The position numbers were made by a program, and so were the translations under genes. Of a DNA stretch of 64,000 nucleotides, positions 7,666-16,866 are shown in pieces; the stretch's first letter is position 1; every line of letters starts with the position of its first letter. This DNA is from Desulfoluna sp. (lineage in GTDB: Bacteria > Desulfobacterota > Desulfobacteria > Desulfobacterales > Desulfolunaceae): NCBI RefSeq assembly GCF_030145185.1, contig NZ_JAQYWB010000021.1, positions 1-64,000 on the forward strand. Direction: 5' to 3'. A model generated the notes under the pieces. The model was not told where the DNA came from, made no database searches, and saw only the letters and a list, made by a program, of their open reading frames with translations.

Positions 7666-9192
7666 ATGGAAATGAAACTAACCGCTGTAAATTATCATAT
7701 TGCCGGTGATGCCTGGCTTCGAGATATCGATTTGACCCTGTCCCGTGGGGAGGTCTGGGCGATTATCGGAGCCAATGGCTCCGGTAAATCGGCCCTGGGA
7801 AAACTTCTGGCCGGTCAGGCCGCCCCCTCCTCTGGAAGATTGACCGGTCGGCCGGAAACCGTGGGGCACCTCTCCTTTGAGGAGCACCTGGCCACCATTG
7901 AACGGGAACTCCGGGACGACGACACCGATTTTATGGATCGTATCGATCCGGGGCGTTCTGCCCTGGGTTTTATCATGGAGGCGGTTCGGGATGAGCCGAA
8001 GGCCCGTCAGCTCGGTGAGTCTTTTGGTCTGGCCCCTTTGTTTGATCGGGGCCTGCGTTTTCTCTCCACCGGGGAGATTCGAAAGACACTCATGTGCCGG
8101 GCGCTGATGAAGGACCCCGTCCTTTTTGTGTTGGATGACCCCTTTTCCGGGCTCGACAAGGGGGCGGTGGCCTCCCTTGGGGAGCGGATTCACGGCCTCT
8201 CCCGGACCGGGATCACCCCGGTGTTGATCCTGGGGCGTCAAGGGGAGGTGGCTCCCTGGGTGACCCATGTGGCGGAGATGGACGAAGGGCGCCTTGTTTT
8301 CTGCGGGACCCAAAGTGCGTGGAGGACGAAAGTCCAAGGGGGGCAGCCACTTCGCTCGAGCCGAATAGAGCTTCCCGATGCCTGTTTTGTCCCGGGCAGT
8401 GAGGGCCGGACCTTTTCTTCCGGGGAGTCCCTGGTCTGTTTTCAAGAGGTCTCGGTGGCCTACAACGGCCGCTGCGTGCTGGATAACATCAGCTTTATCC
8501 TTCGGCAGGGGGACCATCTGATGATCACCGGTCCCAACGGTTCAGGAAAATCCACCCTGCTCTCCATGATCAACGGCGATAATCCCAAAGCCTACGGCAA
8601 CGATATCTCGCTTTTTGGTCAACAACGCGGGACAGGGGAGAGCATCTGGGACATCAAAAAACAGATCGGCTACCTCTCCGCTGAATTTCAGATCGGCTAT
8701 CGCGCCGCTGCCACACCCTTTTCCACGATTCTTTCCGGCCTCTCCGATTCCATCGGGACCTACCGTAAATTCTCGACCCAAGAAAAAGAGGCGGCCCTCG
8801 CCTGGCTTGGGGTGATCGGCCTCTCCGACAAAGCGGAGCGACCCCTTCGCCGGCTCTCCTCGGGGGAGCAGCGCATGGTCCTCATCGCCCGGGCCATGAT
8901 CAAGGCCCCACCTCTGTTGATTCTGGATGAACCCTGCCAGGGCCTGGACGACGCCAACAGCCGCTTCGTTTTAGGCCTGGCCGATAAGGTGGGTTACAGC
9001 GGAAAAACCACGTTGATCTATGTCACCCATACCGAGGCCGATACCCTCTCCTGCATCACCCATCACCTGCAGCTCACCCCCAACCGGGAGACCGGGAGCA
9101 AGGCAAGGTTAAAAACCGTGCCTCCGGCGGCCCTGCCGGGGGCTAAACTTTTGCCTGATTTTATAAAGACGGGTTTAACAAACAGGTCTTAA
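7666..9192 (+). CDS. modF: ModF-like tandem ABC ATPase
   Basis: The 508-residue protein has two ABC ATPase domains and no membrane segments, like E. coli ModF (490 residues), which it follows closely in motif order. Domain 1 has Walker A GANGSGKSALGKLL, signature LSTGEIRKT and Walker B VLDDPFSGLD. Domain 2 has GPNGSGKSTLLS, the family block GESIWDIKKQIGY, signature LSSGEQRMV and ILDEPCQGLD. Domain 1 has Asp where the catalytic Glu of Walker B is expected. ModF is linked to molybdenum handling, but its biochemical role is not settled. The last ~23 residues (from PPAALPG) are encoded by a class C repeat, so the native C-terminus has been replaced. Two moeA genes lie 24 kb away. Confidence 0.87.
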   Translation: MEMKLTAVNYHIAGDAWLRDIDLTLSRGEVWAIIGANGSGKSALGKLLAGQAAPSSGRLTGRPETVGHLSFEEHLATIERELRDDDTDFMDRIDPGRSALGFIMEAVRDEPKARQLGESFGLAPLFDRGLRFLSTGEIRKTLMCRALMKDPVLFVLDDPFSGLDKGAVASLGERIHGLSRTGITPVLILGRQGEVAPWVTHVAEMDEGRLVFCGTQSAWRTKVQGGQPLRSSRIELPDACFVPGSEGRTFSSGESLVCFQEVSVAYNGRCVLDNISFILRQGDHLMITGPNGSGKSTLLSMINGDNPKAYGNDISLFGQQRGTGESIWDIKKQIGYLSAEFQIGYRAAATPFSTILSGLSDSIGTYRKFSTQEKEAALAWLGVIGLSDKAERPLRRLSSGEQRMVLIARAMIKAPPLLILDEPCQGLDDANSRFVLGLADKVGYSGKTTLIYVTHTEADTLSCITHHLQLTPNRETGSKARLKTVPPAALPGAKLLPDFIKTGLTNRS

Positions 9193-9193
9193 A
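9120..9193 (+). repeat. Gene-end palindromic element, class C, read into modF
   Basis: It has a 34-bp left arm (9120-9153, starting GCCTCCGGCGGC) and a 20-bp right arm TTTAACAAACAGGTCTTAAA (9174-9193). Both arms are identical to the inverted copy at 25775-25833. Here a 20-nt interior separates them, against 5 nt there. The modF stop codon TAA lies inside the right arm. Confidence 0.8.
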
Positions 9194-9243
9194 TATATAT
9201 TTCAGATTTACATCGGCCGGAGGCTTTTTTTGGAGCTGAATAT

Positions 9244-9669
9244 TTAATCAGCCGCCAAAAACGTGTCCCCAAGATGGGTTTTGAGGGTGGTGGTGAGGTG
9301 CTGCACCTCGGCCTTTGTGTAGGGGGTGCCACCGGGGGCGCCCCAGACGGGGGCCGGCCAGCAGTAGTCGGTGGTGAAGCGGCCCACCACATGGATGTGG
9401 AGCTGAGAGACCAGATTGCCGATGGCGGCGACGTTTATTTTTTCTGCGTTTAAGGTCTCTTTTGTGACTCGCGAGAGGGCGCAGACGGCCTGGCCTGTCG
9501 CTTTTTGCAGGGAGGGCGACAGCGCGAAGAGTTCTGTCTCGCTGGTTTCCGGCACGAGGATGAACCAGGGGATCTGGTTGTTGTTCATCAGAAGAAGACG
9601 AAGTCCGCAGAGGGTGCCCAGGGTGAAGCAGTCGTGGGCAAGGCGAGGGTCGAGGGTGAAATCGGTCAT
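9244..9669 (-). CDS. HIT-domain protein (nucleotide hydrolase/transferase superfamily)
   Basis: This 141-residue protein has a histidine-triad-like motif, NLVSQLHIHVVGR, followed by WPAPVWG, as in the proteobacterial HIT subfamily of short stand-alone proteins. The motif is H-x-H-x-V rather than H-x-H-x-H; His 1 and the nucleophilic-position His remain, while the last His is replaced. HIT proteins cleave nucleoside phosphoramidates or dinucleoside polyphosphates; activity is uncertain here because of the altered triad. The start at 9669 has a GGGAG-type ribosome site. It converges on modF with a 51-bp gap. Confidence 0.85.
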   Translation of the reverse strand: MTDFTLDPRLAHDCFTLGTLCGLRLLLMNNNQIPWFILVPETSETELFALSPSLQKATGQAVCALSRVTKETLNAEKINVAAIGNLVSQLHIHVVGRFTTDYCWPAPVWGAPGGTPYTKAEVQHLTTTLKTHLGDTFLAAD

Positions 9670-9917
9670 GGGAGGCTCCCGGGTGTGAGGGTGAACAGAT
9701 GTGCAAAAGGTAGATCAGCTTGCATCAAAGCGCAACCGCGGCCTGTGGGGTGAGTAAAAAACCATGAAAGGGAACAAGGCGGTTTCCACTGGCCGTCCCT
9801 TGTCTATGAAGGGTAAGGTGGGGAACGTCGTCCAAAAAGTGAGGTGACCCCTGTCGGGTTGTCAGATGTTTTTTTGGAGGGCGACGGATCGTAATCACGT
9901 GGTGAGGGAGAGATGCA

Positions 9918-10415
9918 ATGGCACGACCCGGGTGGACCTGGCTTCGGTGGGGATTTTTTCTTGTTGGAACAACTTTTTTGATGTCCTGTATGGCGCGTGT
10001 TGAACCGGTGGACCGAAGGGCCCTTTATGCCCGAGCCTACAAGGCCCCGAGGGAGGAACAGCTCGTGGATGTTCGTCCTTACCTGTCCCAGTTTGGCGAC
10101 ATCCCCATTCCCGGTGAGCTCTATGAGGTCGCCGAGCACACCATGATCATGGAGACCCGGGGAGAGCGGACCGGGTTTATTGTGTATTCAGGCCGGGTGC
10201 TGAAAACATCTTTAGAAATTTTTTTCCGGGGGGAGCTTAAGAAAAAAGGGTGGGAGATGGTCACGGCCTTTGCGTCTGAGGCCTCAACAGTTCTTCTTTT
10301 TAACAAGACCTCCCGCTGGTGCGTGATCATCCTCGACGCACGGGGCCCCGCCACCGATGTGCGTCTCGGCGTCTCCCAGGACCTCGGCCTTGCCGCGAGG
10401 CTCCTGGGGCACTAA
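9918..10415 (+). CDS. Predicted lipoprotein, conserved in Desulfobacterota
   Basis: The 165-residue protein has a type II signal peptide: hydrophobic LRWGFFLVGTTFLMSC with the lipobox Cys at about 24. The mature part has the pattern IPIPGELYEVAEHTM, a GFIVYSGRV strand, then FFRGELKKKGWEM and a closing LLFNKTSRWCVIIL strand. This resembles a family of small outer-membrane or periplasmic lipoproteins of unknown function that I recall from delta-proteobacterial genomes. GGGAG lies 7 nt before the ATG. It converges with the NifA-like gene, only 12 bp apart. No function is assigned. Confidence 0.75.
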   Translation: MARPGWTWLRWGFFLVGTTFLMSCMARVEPVDRRALYARAYKAPREEQLVDVRPYLSQFGDIPIPGELYEVAEHTMIMETRGERTGFIVYSGRVLKTSLEIFFRGELKKKGWEMVTAFASEASTVLLFNKTSRWCVIILDARGPATDVRLGVSQDLGLAARLLGH

Positions 10416-10427
10416 AGGGGGTTTGCG

Positions 10428-11948
10428 CTATCGGTAATCTTTGTAGTGGACGTCGTATTTCTGAGCCTTGTAGGAAAATTTTCTGACCGTGGTGCCCAGC
10501 ATCTGCGCGGCAAAAGTGATGTTGCCCCGGGTGTTTTTCAGGGTGTCGATGATCATCTCCCGTTCCAGATTGGCTGTGGCCTCCTCCAGGGTTTTGGCGG
10601 GCAGGGTGCCGGATTCGGTGCCCGTCTGAAGGGTCGGCGGAAGGTGGTATCCGTGGATCACCCCTTCGTTGCAGAGGAGGACGGCCCGCTCGATGCTGTT
10701 CTCTAACTCCCGGACGTTTCCGGGCCAGTGGTAGCTCATCAGCATATCGATCCCCGGGGTGGAGATGCGCCGGATCTCTTTGTCGTTTTCTTTGGCGTAT
10801 TTTTCCAGGAAATAGTCGGCGAGAAGAAGAATATCGGTTTTTCGTTCTTTCAAGGGAGGCAAAAAGATGGGGAAGACGTTGAGCCGGTAGTACAGGTCGC
10901 CGCGAAAGCTCCCATCATCCACGGCCTGCTCCAGGTTTTTGTTGGTGGCCGTGATGATTCGGACGTCGCTTTTGAAGGTGCGATGTCCCCCCACCCGCTC
11001 AAATTCTTTTTCCTGCAAGGCCCGCAGCAATTTCACCTGAACGTCCAGGCTGATGGAGCCGATCTCGTCTAAAAAGAGGGTGCCCTTGTGGGCCAGCTCG
11101 AATTTTCCATGCTTCTGGTTGATCGCCCCGGTAAAGGACCCCTTTTCGTGGCCGAAGAGCTCGCTTTCAATGAGGTTTTCCGGCAGGGCCGCGCAGTTGA
11201 CTTTGATAAAAGGGTGTTTGGCACGGTTGGAGTTGTAGTGGATGGAGTTGGCCACCAGCTCTTTGCCCGTGCCGCTTTGTCCCCTCACCAGGACGGTGGC
11301 GTTGCTTTTGCACACCTGGGAGATCATCTGGTACACCTCCCGCATTTTGTTGGAGTTGCCGATGATGTTGGTGAACCGGTATTTGTTCTCCAGCTCGGTG
11401 CGCAGGCGGCTGTTTTCCTCTTTGAGTTTCTCTTTTTCCCGGTTGATCTTCTCTAAATTAATCACGTGGGTGGCGATCATGGTGGCCACCACCGAGAGGA
11501 TCTCGGTTCCCTCCGTGAGGGAAAACCCCTCTTCAAACGGACGGTCCACGCTTAAGGCCCCGATGACGTTTTTGCCCTTGATTACCGGGACACAGAAGAA
11601 GGAGTACTCGACCCCGTTGTACTTGCGGGAGGCGGTGCGATCCAGAAAGAGGGGTTCTTCACTGATCTTGGGGATGGCCACGGGTTCGCCTTTTTCAAAG
11701 ACGCTGCCGGTAATGCCCTCGCCTGGCCTGTACTTGCCTTTGCGCATGGCCGTCTTGGAGAGGCCGTGGGCCACCTCGATGCTGATTTCATTTCGTCTGA
11801 GGTTTAAAAGCGTGATGGTGCCTCGTTCCATCTCCATCCCCTCTTCGAGGATGTTCAGGACATTGTAGAGGGCATTTTTCAGGTCAAGGTGTGCGTGAAG
11901 GGCTTTGCTGATTTCGAAGAAGAGTCTCGTCTCGTTCAGGCGTTTCAT
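10428..11948 (-). CDS. NifA-like sigma-54 activator (GAF-AAA+-HTH)
   Basis: The 506-residue protein has an N-terminal GAF domain (about 15-165; [19 protein letters not shown] and [21 protein letters not shown]), a coiled linker, an AAA+ domain and a short helix-turn-helix. The AAA+ domain has Walker [12 protein letters not shown], the contact loop GSFTGA, Walker [11 protein letters not shown] and arginine-finger region [11 protein letters not shown]. The HTH lies in [20 protein letters not shown]. Architecture and GAF sequence resemble NifA and Anf/Vnf regulators, but no nif genes are in the window, so the target is unknown. ATG 11948 is chosen over GTG 11960 because GGGAGA lies 5 nt before it. 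Confidence 0.87.
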   Translation of the reverse strand: MKRLNETRLFFEISKALHAHLDLKNALYNVLNILEEGMEMERGTITLLNLRRNEISIEVAHGLSKTAMRKGKYRPGEGITGSVFEKGEPVAIPKISEEPLFLDRTASRKYNGVEYSFFCVPVIKGKNVIGALSVDRPFEEGFSLTEGTEILSVVATMIATHVINLEKINREKEKLKEENSRLRTELENKYRFTNIIGNSNKMREVYQMISQVCKSNATVLVRGQSGTGKELVANSIHYNSNRAKHPFIKVNCAALPENLIESELFGHEKGSFTGAINQKHGKFELAHKGTLFLDEIGSISLDVQVKLLRALQEKEFERVGGHRTFKSDVRIITATNKNLEQAVDDGSFRGDLYYRLNVFPIFLPPLKERKTDILLLADYFLEKYAKENDKEIRRISTPGIDMLMSYHWPGNVRELENSIERAVLLCNEGVIHGYHLPPTLQTGTESGTLPAKTLEEATANLEREMIIDTLKNTRGNITFAAQMLGTTVRKFSYKAQKYDVHYKDYR

Positions 11949-12478
11949 GCCATCTCCCACAGGCTCTGAAAGGGCACCGAAATCCTGGGATTTGTCAGGA
12001 GGTCTGCCTTTTTAATAAAGAAGTTCGGGTGTCTGCCGGACGGTGAATCCTGTTCACGGATGTCGCCTTGGCTAAGTGATAAGGAAAAACCGAGGTGAAG
12101 GCAACAAATTTGTAATATTTGCTGCCTAAAATAAAAAAAGCATGTTCGCGTCTTTGCATCATTTTCTGGCTGTTGGATCTGTGGCGAAAGAATGTCGTGT
12201 AATTATAGCCTGTTTGGTGCGTGAGACCTCCTTTTGCAGGTCCATCAGCCTGTCAGTCAAGGGCTCCGGTTTGAGGGAATGCCTGAATTGTTAGAGGATG
12301 AAAACGCCCTTCGTGATGATTTTGGTTCCTTTTTGGTGGCAGATATAAAGTATCTGATATATTAAATATCACAGACGAACAGGGCTCTCTTTCGTGCCCG
12401 TTGAAAAGAGCGCAGGCCGGTGTTACCCTGCGTTCGGTACGTCTTTTTTTTAATCGTCGAATTCTCCATAAGGTTGCC
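11949..12478. other. 530-bp divergent gap between nifA-like gene and dinB
   Basis: There is no supported gene. An AT-rich stretch around 12110-12150 could hold the promoter of the minus-strand activator gene. Two abutting palindromes at 12341-12371 lie 107 bp before dinB. Short stop-free stretches here lack ribosome sites and family features. Confidence 0.5.
12341..12371. promoter_or_regulatory. Tandem palindromes upstream of dinB (operator candidate)
   Basis: AGATA-TAAAG-TATCT (12341-12355) abuts TGATAT-ATTAA-ATATCA (12355-12371); both have perfect arms with 5-nt centres. An AT-rich paired operator upstream of an error-prone polymerase gene suggests regulated expression. I do not recognise a LexA consensus here. 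Confidence 0.4.
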
Positions 12479-13651
12479 ATGATTCTTCATCTTGATATGG
12501 ATGCCTTTTTTGCTGCCGTTGAACAGCTGGACAACCCCGCACTCCGAGGGAAGCCAGTGGTGGTCTCCGGCCACTCGGCGCGGTCGGTGGTTTCCACGGC
12601 CAGCTATGAGGCCCGGCAGTACGGGGTGCATTCGGCGATGCCTCTCTTCCAGGCCTTGAAACTCTGTCCCCACGCCTGCGTGGTGCCGGGGAACCGGAGG
12701 CGATACCAAGAGATCTCAGCCCAGGTTTTTGCCATCTGCCGGGAGTATTCTCCCTTGGTGGAGCAGGTCTCCATTGACGAGGGCTACCTTGACGTCACGG
12801 GGTGCGAAGGCCTTTTTGGCTCTCCGGTGGACATGGCCCAGACCCTTCGGCAGCGGGTAGCAAAGGAGACGGGGCTCACCTGCAGTGTGGGGGTGGCCCC
12901 GGTGAAATTCGTGGCCAAGGTCGCTTCGGATCTCAACAAGCCCAACGGGGTGTATGTGGTGACCCCGGAATCTCTGGACGCCTTTCTGGTGGCGCTGCCT
13001 GTTAAAAAAGTACCGGGCGCCGGCAAACGGACCGTGGCTCTGCTTGACGAGCTGGGGATCCGGACCTTAGGCGACATGAGGCGTTTTCCCCTGTCCACCT
13101 TTACCCAGAAGCTGGGGCAGGCCGGAGAGCGCCTTTATGCCCTTGCCTATGGTCGGGATGCCGCCGGGGTCTCCGGAGAACCCGAGGAGGCCAAGAGTAT
13201 CAGCTGTGAGTCCACCCTCGAAAAAGACACCACCGATCCCGCCTTTGTGTACGCCCGGCTTCTGGCCCAGGCCGACGAAGTCGCCGGTGAGCTCCGGCGC
13301 AAAGGGCTCTTTGCAAAGCGGGTGACCCTGAAGCTGACCTTTGCCGATTTTCGTCGCATCACCCGACAAACCACCCTGACCCGTCCCACCCATCTTTCCG
13401 GGCACCTCTACGCGGAAGCCGTGACCCTCTTTGACAGGGAGTGGACCGGCCAGCGCATTCGCCTCGTGGGCTTGGGGTGTTCCCAAATCAGCCATGATGA
13501 GGCAACGCCCCCCAGCCAGCTGGATCTCTTTGGCCAGGTGGCGCGCCAAGAGGTCCGCGACGAGGGGTGGGAAAAAGTGGAACAAAGTGTCGATGCCATT
13601 CGTGAAAAATTCGGAAAATATGCCGTGACCCGCGCCCGGGTGAAAAAATAA
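12479..13651 (+). CDS. dinB: DNA polymerase IV
   Basis: This Y-family translesion polymerase of 390 residues has the metal-binding N-terminus LHLDMDAFFAAVEQLD, steric region ARQYGVHSAMP, and the catalytic pair in SIDEGYLDVT (usually SIDEAYLDVT). Helix-hairpin-helix residues KVPGAGKRT and the little-finger domain follow. The beta-clamp peptide QLDLF sits about 40 residues before the end rather than at the extreme C-terminus, so the protein carries an extra tail. ATG 12479 is chosen because the protein then begins like other DinB proteins, with AAGG 5 nt upstream. It copies past lesions at the cost of fidelity. Confidence 0.95.
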   Translation: MILHLDMDAFFAAVEQLDNPALRGKPVVVSGHSARSVVSTASYEARQYGVHSAMPLFQALKLCPHACVVPGNRRRYQEISAQVFAICREYSPLVEQVSIDEGYLDVTGCEGLFGSPVDMAQTLRQRVAKETGLTCSVGVAPVKFVAKVASDLNKPNGVYVVTPESLDAFLVALPVKKVPGAGKRTVALLDELGIRTLGDMRRFPLSTFTQKLGQAGERLYALAYGRDAAGVSGEPEEAKSISCESTLEKDTTDPAFVYARLLAQADEVAGELRRKGLFAKRVTLKLTFADFRRITRQTTLTRPTHLSGHLYAEAVTLFDREWTGQRIRLVGLGCSQISHDEATPPSQLDLFGQVARQEVRDEGWEKVEQSVDAIREKFGKYAVTRARVKK

Positions 13652-13666
13652 AGGGAAAATGGCAAG

Positions 13667-13758
13667 GCCTCCGGCGGCGAGGTGTGCCACCTCGAAAGCG
13701 GGTTTGCGAATGCGCATCGGGTGTCGTCACTCCGGGTTGAAATGCGTCCGCATTCGCG
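13667..13758 (+). repeat. Gene-end palindromic element, class A
   Basis: It starts GCCTCCGGCGGC 15 nt after the dinB stop codon. Its central hairpin is CGAGGTG-TG-CCACCTCG, which differs from the other copies by a paired A-to-G / T-to-C change that keeps the stem. It ends with ATGCGTCCGCATTCGC. Confidence 0.8.
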
Positions 13759-13948
13759 TGACGTGTAAGGAAACGTCCAGGGCGTCGTCAATACATGAGC
13801 GGTAGGTGGGCAGAATCCACCCCAGCCCTTGACTTTAGCCGGAATCACTCCGGCGGGGGCCGCATTTTTTCTTGGTCCTTTTCTTTTACCTATCGTACAA
13901 ATAGTGGGTACGCGGTGTGATCCATATTTTTTAACACAGGTGGAATTT

Positions 13949-16774
13949 ATGAGACGGTATATTCGATTCGTCATTGCCCATCCCCTGATTGTCCTGGGGA
14001 TTCTTGCTGCCATTACGGCCTACCTGGCCCCCGGGCTGGGGCTGCTTACCTTTAATAACGCCCTCGACGCCTTCATGCCCCGGGATGACCCTGATTACCT
14101 TCAAAACGAGGTGGCCAAGGAGATCTACGGAGACAACAGCCGGTTTTTTATTATTGAGGTGTCGGGAGAGTCCATGTCCCCCGATTTTTTTCGTCGCGTG
14201 GAGACGCTGGTTCAGGATCTTGAGGTGTATCGGGATTACCCGGCCGATGAGATGGACGCCGGCATGGCTCGTTTGAAAGCCTTTTCAACGGAGCCGCTTC
14301 CTTCGAAGGCGCAGCTTTTGGATGGACTGTCCCCATGGCCCCGGTTTCAGCGTCTGGTGGGGCGTGCTTTATCCACGGCGGCCTTAGATGCCGAGGGTCT
14401 GACAGCCCTTGAAGAGGCCGTGAAAGAGAAGCTTGAGTTGATGGCTTCGGCCCCGGTGAAGCGTGTGGTGTCCCCCATGAGTGTCTCGGATATCCGGGCC
14501 GAGGGCGATGATATCTTTACCGGAAAACTGCTGGAAGAAGACGATGACGGCAGGCGGGTGATACCGACCACCGATGGGGAGGTCGCCACCATTCTGGAAC
14601 GATTGCGGGCCAATCCGGCCTTTCGGCATGGGATCTATGCCGAAGGTGAGGACGGCGCGATTTCGGATTTCGGCCTCCTGGTGACCTTCAGCAAGCGGCC
14701 CCGGGTGGATCGGATCTCCCGGGAAGTGATCGCCATCTGTGAGAGCCGGGACGACCTGAACATTCTGCCCCAGGGCTCGCCAGTGGTCAATGTCCGGTTC
14801 AACGACTACATGCAAAAAGACCTCCGCCATTTTTTGCCCCTGGTGATCTTCGTCATGGGGGTGACCTTTTTTCTTAACTTCCGCTCTCCTCTGGGGCTTT
14901 TGCTGCCCTTGTCTTCCCTGATTCTTTCCACGGTGTGGATCATGGGGTTCATGGGGCGTTTCGGGTATTCCATCACCCCGCTGGGGATCTCCCTGCCGCC
15001 GTTGATGGTCTCGGTGGGCAGCTCCTACGCCATTCATATTTACAACCAGTTTCTCTCGGACTCCCGGCTGATGCGAGAGAAGGGGTTTGCCACCGGCTTG
15101 GCCCTGGCCATGGAGCAGATCAGTCACACGGTAATCTTTGCCGGGGCCACCACCATGATCGCCTTCGCCACCCTGGCCACGAGTCGTTTGTCTGCCGTTC
15201 GGGAGTGGGGGCTTCTCTCGGCCCTTGGGGTGATTTTTTCCATGGTCCTGGCCTCTTCGTTGATTCCGGCTGTTCTGGTTCTGGTGGGACATATGCCCAA
15301 GGACGTGCCGCATAAACAGGGGCGCCATCCCGTGGATCGGTGTATCCATCTTTTTTCCTGGCTGGTGACCCGTCACGCCTGGGGGGTGGTGGTCGCGACC
15401 GGGTTGCTGATCGGGTTTTGTGTCGTGGGCATGTGCCGCCTTCAAGTGGAGTCCGATTTTCTCCTTTATTTCAAGAAAACCGATGATATCCGCATCAGCG
15501 CGCGGGTGGTGGGAGAAAAGTTCAAAGGGCGATCCGGGTTTAACCTGCTCATCGACAGCGGCACACCAGGCGGGGTCCTGGAGCCCTCCTTCCTTCGCAG
15601 GATGGAATCGATTCGCCGGGAGCTGACCCGGGAGGACCGAAAGGGATGGTGTATCGGTCGGACCGATGCCATCACCGACTTTCTCATGGTGATGCACCGG
15701 GCCATGAATGAAGACGACCCCTCGTTTTATGCCCTTCCAGAGACCCGTGAGGAGGTGGTGGATTATTTCGAGATCTATGGAGGGGAAGACGACAACGACG
15801 ATGGACGCCCCGACGAGTTCGAGTCCTATGTGGACCCGCAGTGGCGGGTGATGAACCTGATTTGCCGGTTGCACACGGGGGATGGGGCCTCGGTGGGGAC
15901 CACCCGGACCGGCCGGATCATGAACGAGATCGAGGTCTGGCTTGCCCGCACCCTTCCGGAAGGGGTCACCGCCCAGATCACCGGGTTTCCGAAAATTGAC
16001 GTGAAAGTCACTGACTATATTGTTCGGGGCCAGCTCTCCAGCCTGGCCCTGAGCCTGGCCGTTATTTTTGGGATCGTCCTCGTGCGGTTTCGCTCCTTTC
16101 ACGCCGCCCTTCTCTCCATGGTGCCCATGGTCACGGCGGTGGTGATTAACTTCGGGGTGATGGGGTGGTTCGGCATTCACCTCGACATGCTCACCAGTAT
16201 CATTGCCTCCATCACCATTGGGATTGGGGTGGACGACACCATCCATTTCCTCCTGGCCTACCGGCACCATGCCCGGAGCCATCTCCCCCAGGAAGAGGCC
16301 GTGCTGCGCACCCTGGCCGTCTCAGGGCGGGCCATCAGTTATACCTCCCTGGCCCTGATCGTCGGGTTCCTCGTGCTGACGACCTCCAATTTTGTGGCCG
16401 TGGATCTCTTTGGGATGCTCATGGCCCTCACCATGACCGCCACCACCATTGGCGCCCTGTTGGTGCTGCCGTCCATGATTCTTTTGACCGGGTTTTATCC
16501 GCAGGCCGCAGGCCAGGCCCCTCTCCAAGAAGGCATGGCACCCAGCCGGGTGGCGGCCCTGGTCGCCCTGTTTCGATCCCTTGAAAACCGTCCCCAAAAC
16601 AAGATGAGGGAAGAGCCCCGCCACCTCGCCGACCAAACCGAAGAGGCGTACCAGAAAGACCAGGCCGAGTGGCTGGCCGAAGTGAAAAAAAAACAGGGGA
16701 AAAAAAGGCAGGGGAAAAAGACGCAGGGGAAAAAGACGCAGGGGGAAAAGACGCAGGGCAAAAAAGGGACATAG
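13949..16774 (+). CDS. RND-superfamily (MMPL-type) exporter
   Basis: The 941-residue protein has two repeats, each with one helix, a large periplasmic loop and then five helices, the layout of MMPL/HpnN-like RND proteins. Landmarks are the N-terminal helix IAHPLIVLGILAAI, LDAFMPRDDPD in loop 1, and the helix-4 region VGSSYAIHIYNQF. The second-half counterpart is IGIGVDDTIHFLLAY, whose acidic residues resemble proton-relay positions. Family members export lipids, hopanoids or hydrophobic compounds. Start 13949 has AGGTGGA 4 nt upstream. The C-terminus is an unusual Lys/Gln/Gly tail encoded by 15-bp DNA repeats. No membrane-fusion partner is adjacent. Substrate unknown. Confidence 0.87.
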   Translation: MRRYIRFVIAHPLIVLGILAAITAYLAPGLGLLTFNNALDAFMPRDDPDYLQNEVAKEIYGDNSRFFIIEVSGESMSPDFFRRVETLVQDLEVYRDYPADEMDAGMARLKAFSTEPLPSKAQLLDGLSPWPRFQRLVGRALSTAALDAEGLTALEEAVKEKLELMASAPVKRVVSPMSVSDIRAEGDDIFTGKLLEEDDDGRRVIPTTDGEVATILERLRANPAFRHGIYAEGEDGAISDFGLLVTFSKRPRVDRISREVIAICESRDDLNILPQGSPVVNVRFNDYMQKDLRHFLPLVIFVMGVTFFLNFRSPLGLLLPLSSLILSTVWIMGFMGRFGYSITPLGISLPPLMVSVGSSYAIHIYNQFLSDSRLMREKGFATGLALAMEQISHTVIFAGATTMIAFATLATSRLSAVREWGLLSALGVIFSMVLASSLIPAVLVLVGHMPKDVPHKQGRHPVDRCIHLFSWLVTRHAWGVVVATGLLIGFCVVGMCRLQVESDFLLYFKKTDDIRISARVVGEKFKGRSGFNLLIDSGTPGGVLEPSFLRRMESIRRELTREDRKGWCIGRTDAITDFLMVMHRAMNEDDPSFYALPETREEVVDYFEIYGGEDDNDDGRPDEFESYVDPQWRVMNLICRLHTGDGASVGTTRTGRIMNEIEVWLARTLPEGVTAQITGFPKIDVKVTDYIVRGQLSSLALSLAVIFGIVLVRFRSFHAALLSMVPMVTAVVINFGVMGWFGIHLDMLTSIIASITIGIGVDDTIHFLLAYRHHARSHLPQEEAVLRTLAVSGRAISYTSLALIVGFLVLTTSNFVAVDLFGMLMALTMTATTIGALLVLPSMILLTGFYPQAAGQAPLQEGMAPSRVAALVALFRSLENRPQNKMREEPRHLADQTEEAYQKDQAEWLAEVKKKQGKKRQGKKTQGKKTQGEKTQGKKGT
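16694..16765 (+). repeat. 15-bp tandem repeats encoding the exporter's lysine-rich tail
   Basis: About five imperfect copies of a CAGGGGAAAAAGACG-type unit lie inside the 3' end of the exporter gene. They translate to repeated GKKTQ-like pentapeptides. The period is a multiple of three, so copy-number change keeps the frame. Confidence 0.75.
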
Positions 16775-16866
16775 CCTCCGGCGGCAAGGTGGCGCCACCT
16801 TGAAAGCGGGTATGCGAATGCGCATTGGGCGTCGTTACTTCGGGCTGACATGCGTCCGCATTCGCG
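16774..16866 (+). repeat. Gene-end palindromic element, class A
   Basis: Its first base is the last base of the exporter's TAG stop codon. It carries GCCTCCGGCGGC, the perfect AAGGTGGCGCCACCTT palindrome, then GCGAATGCGCAT and the distal ATGCGTCCGCATTCGC, which can pair with each other. Confidence 0.8.
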
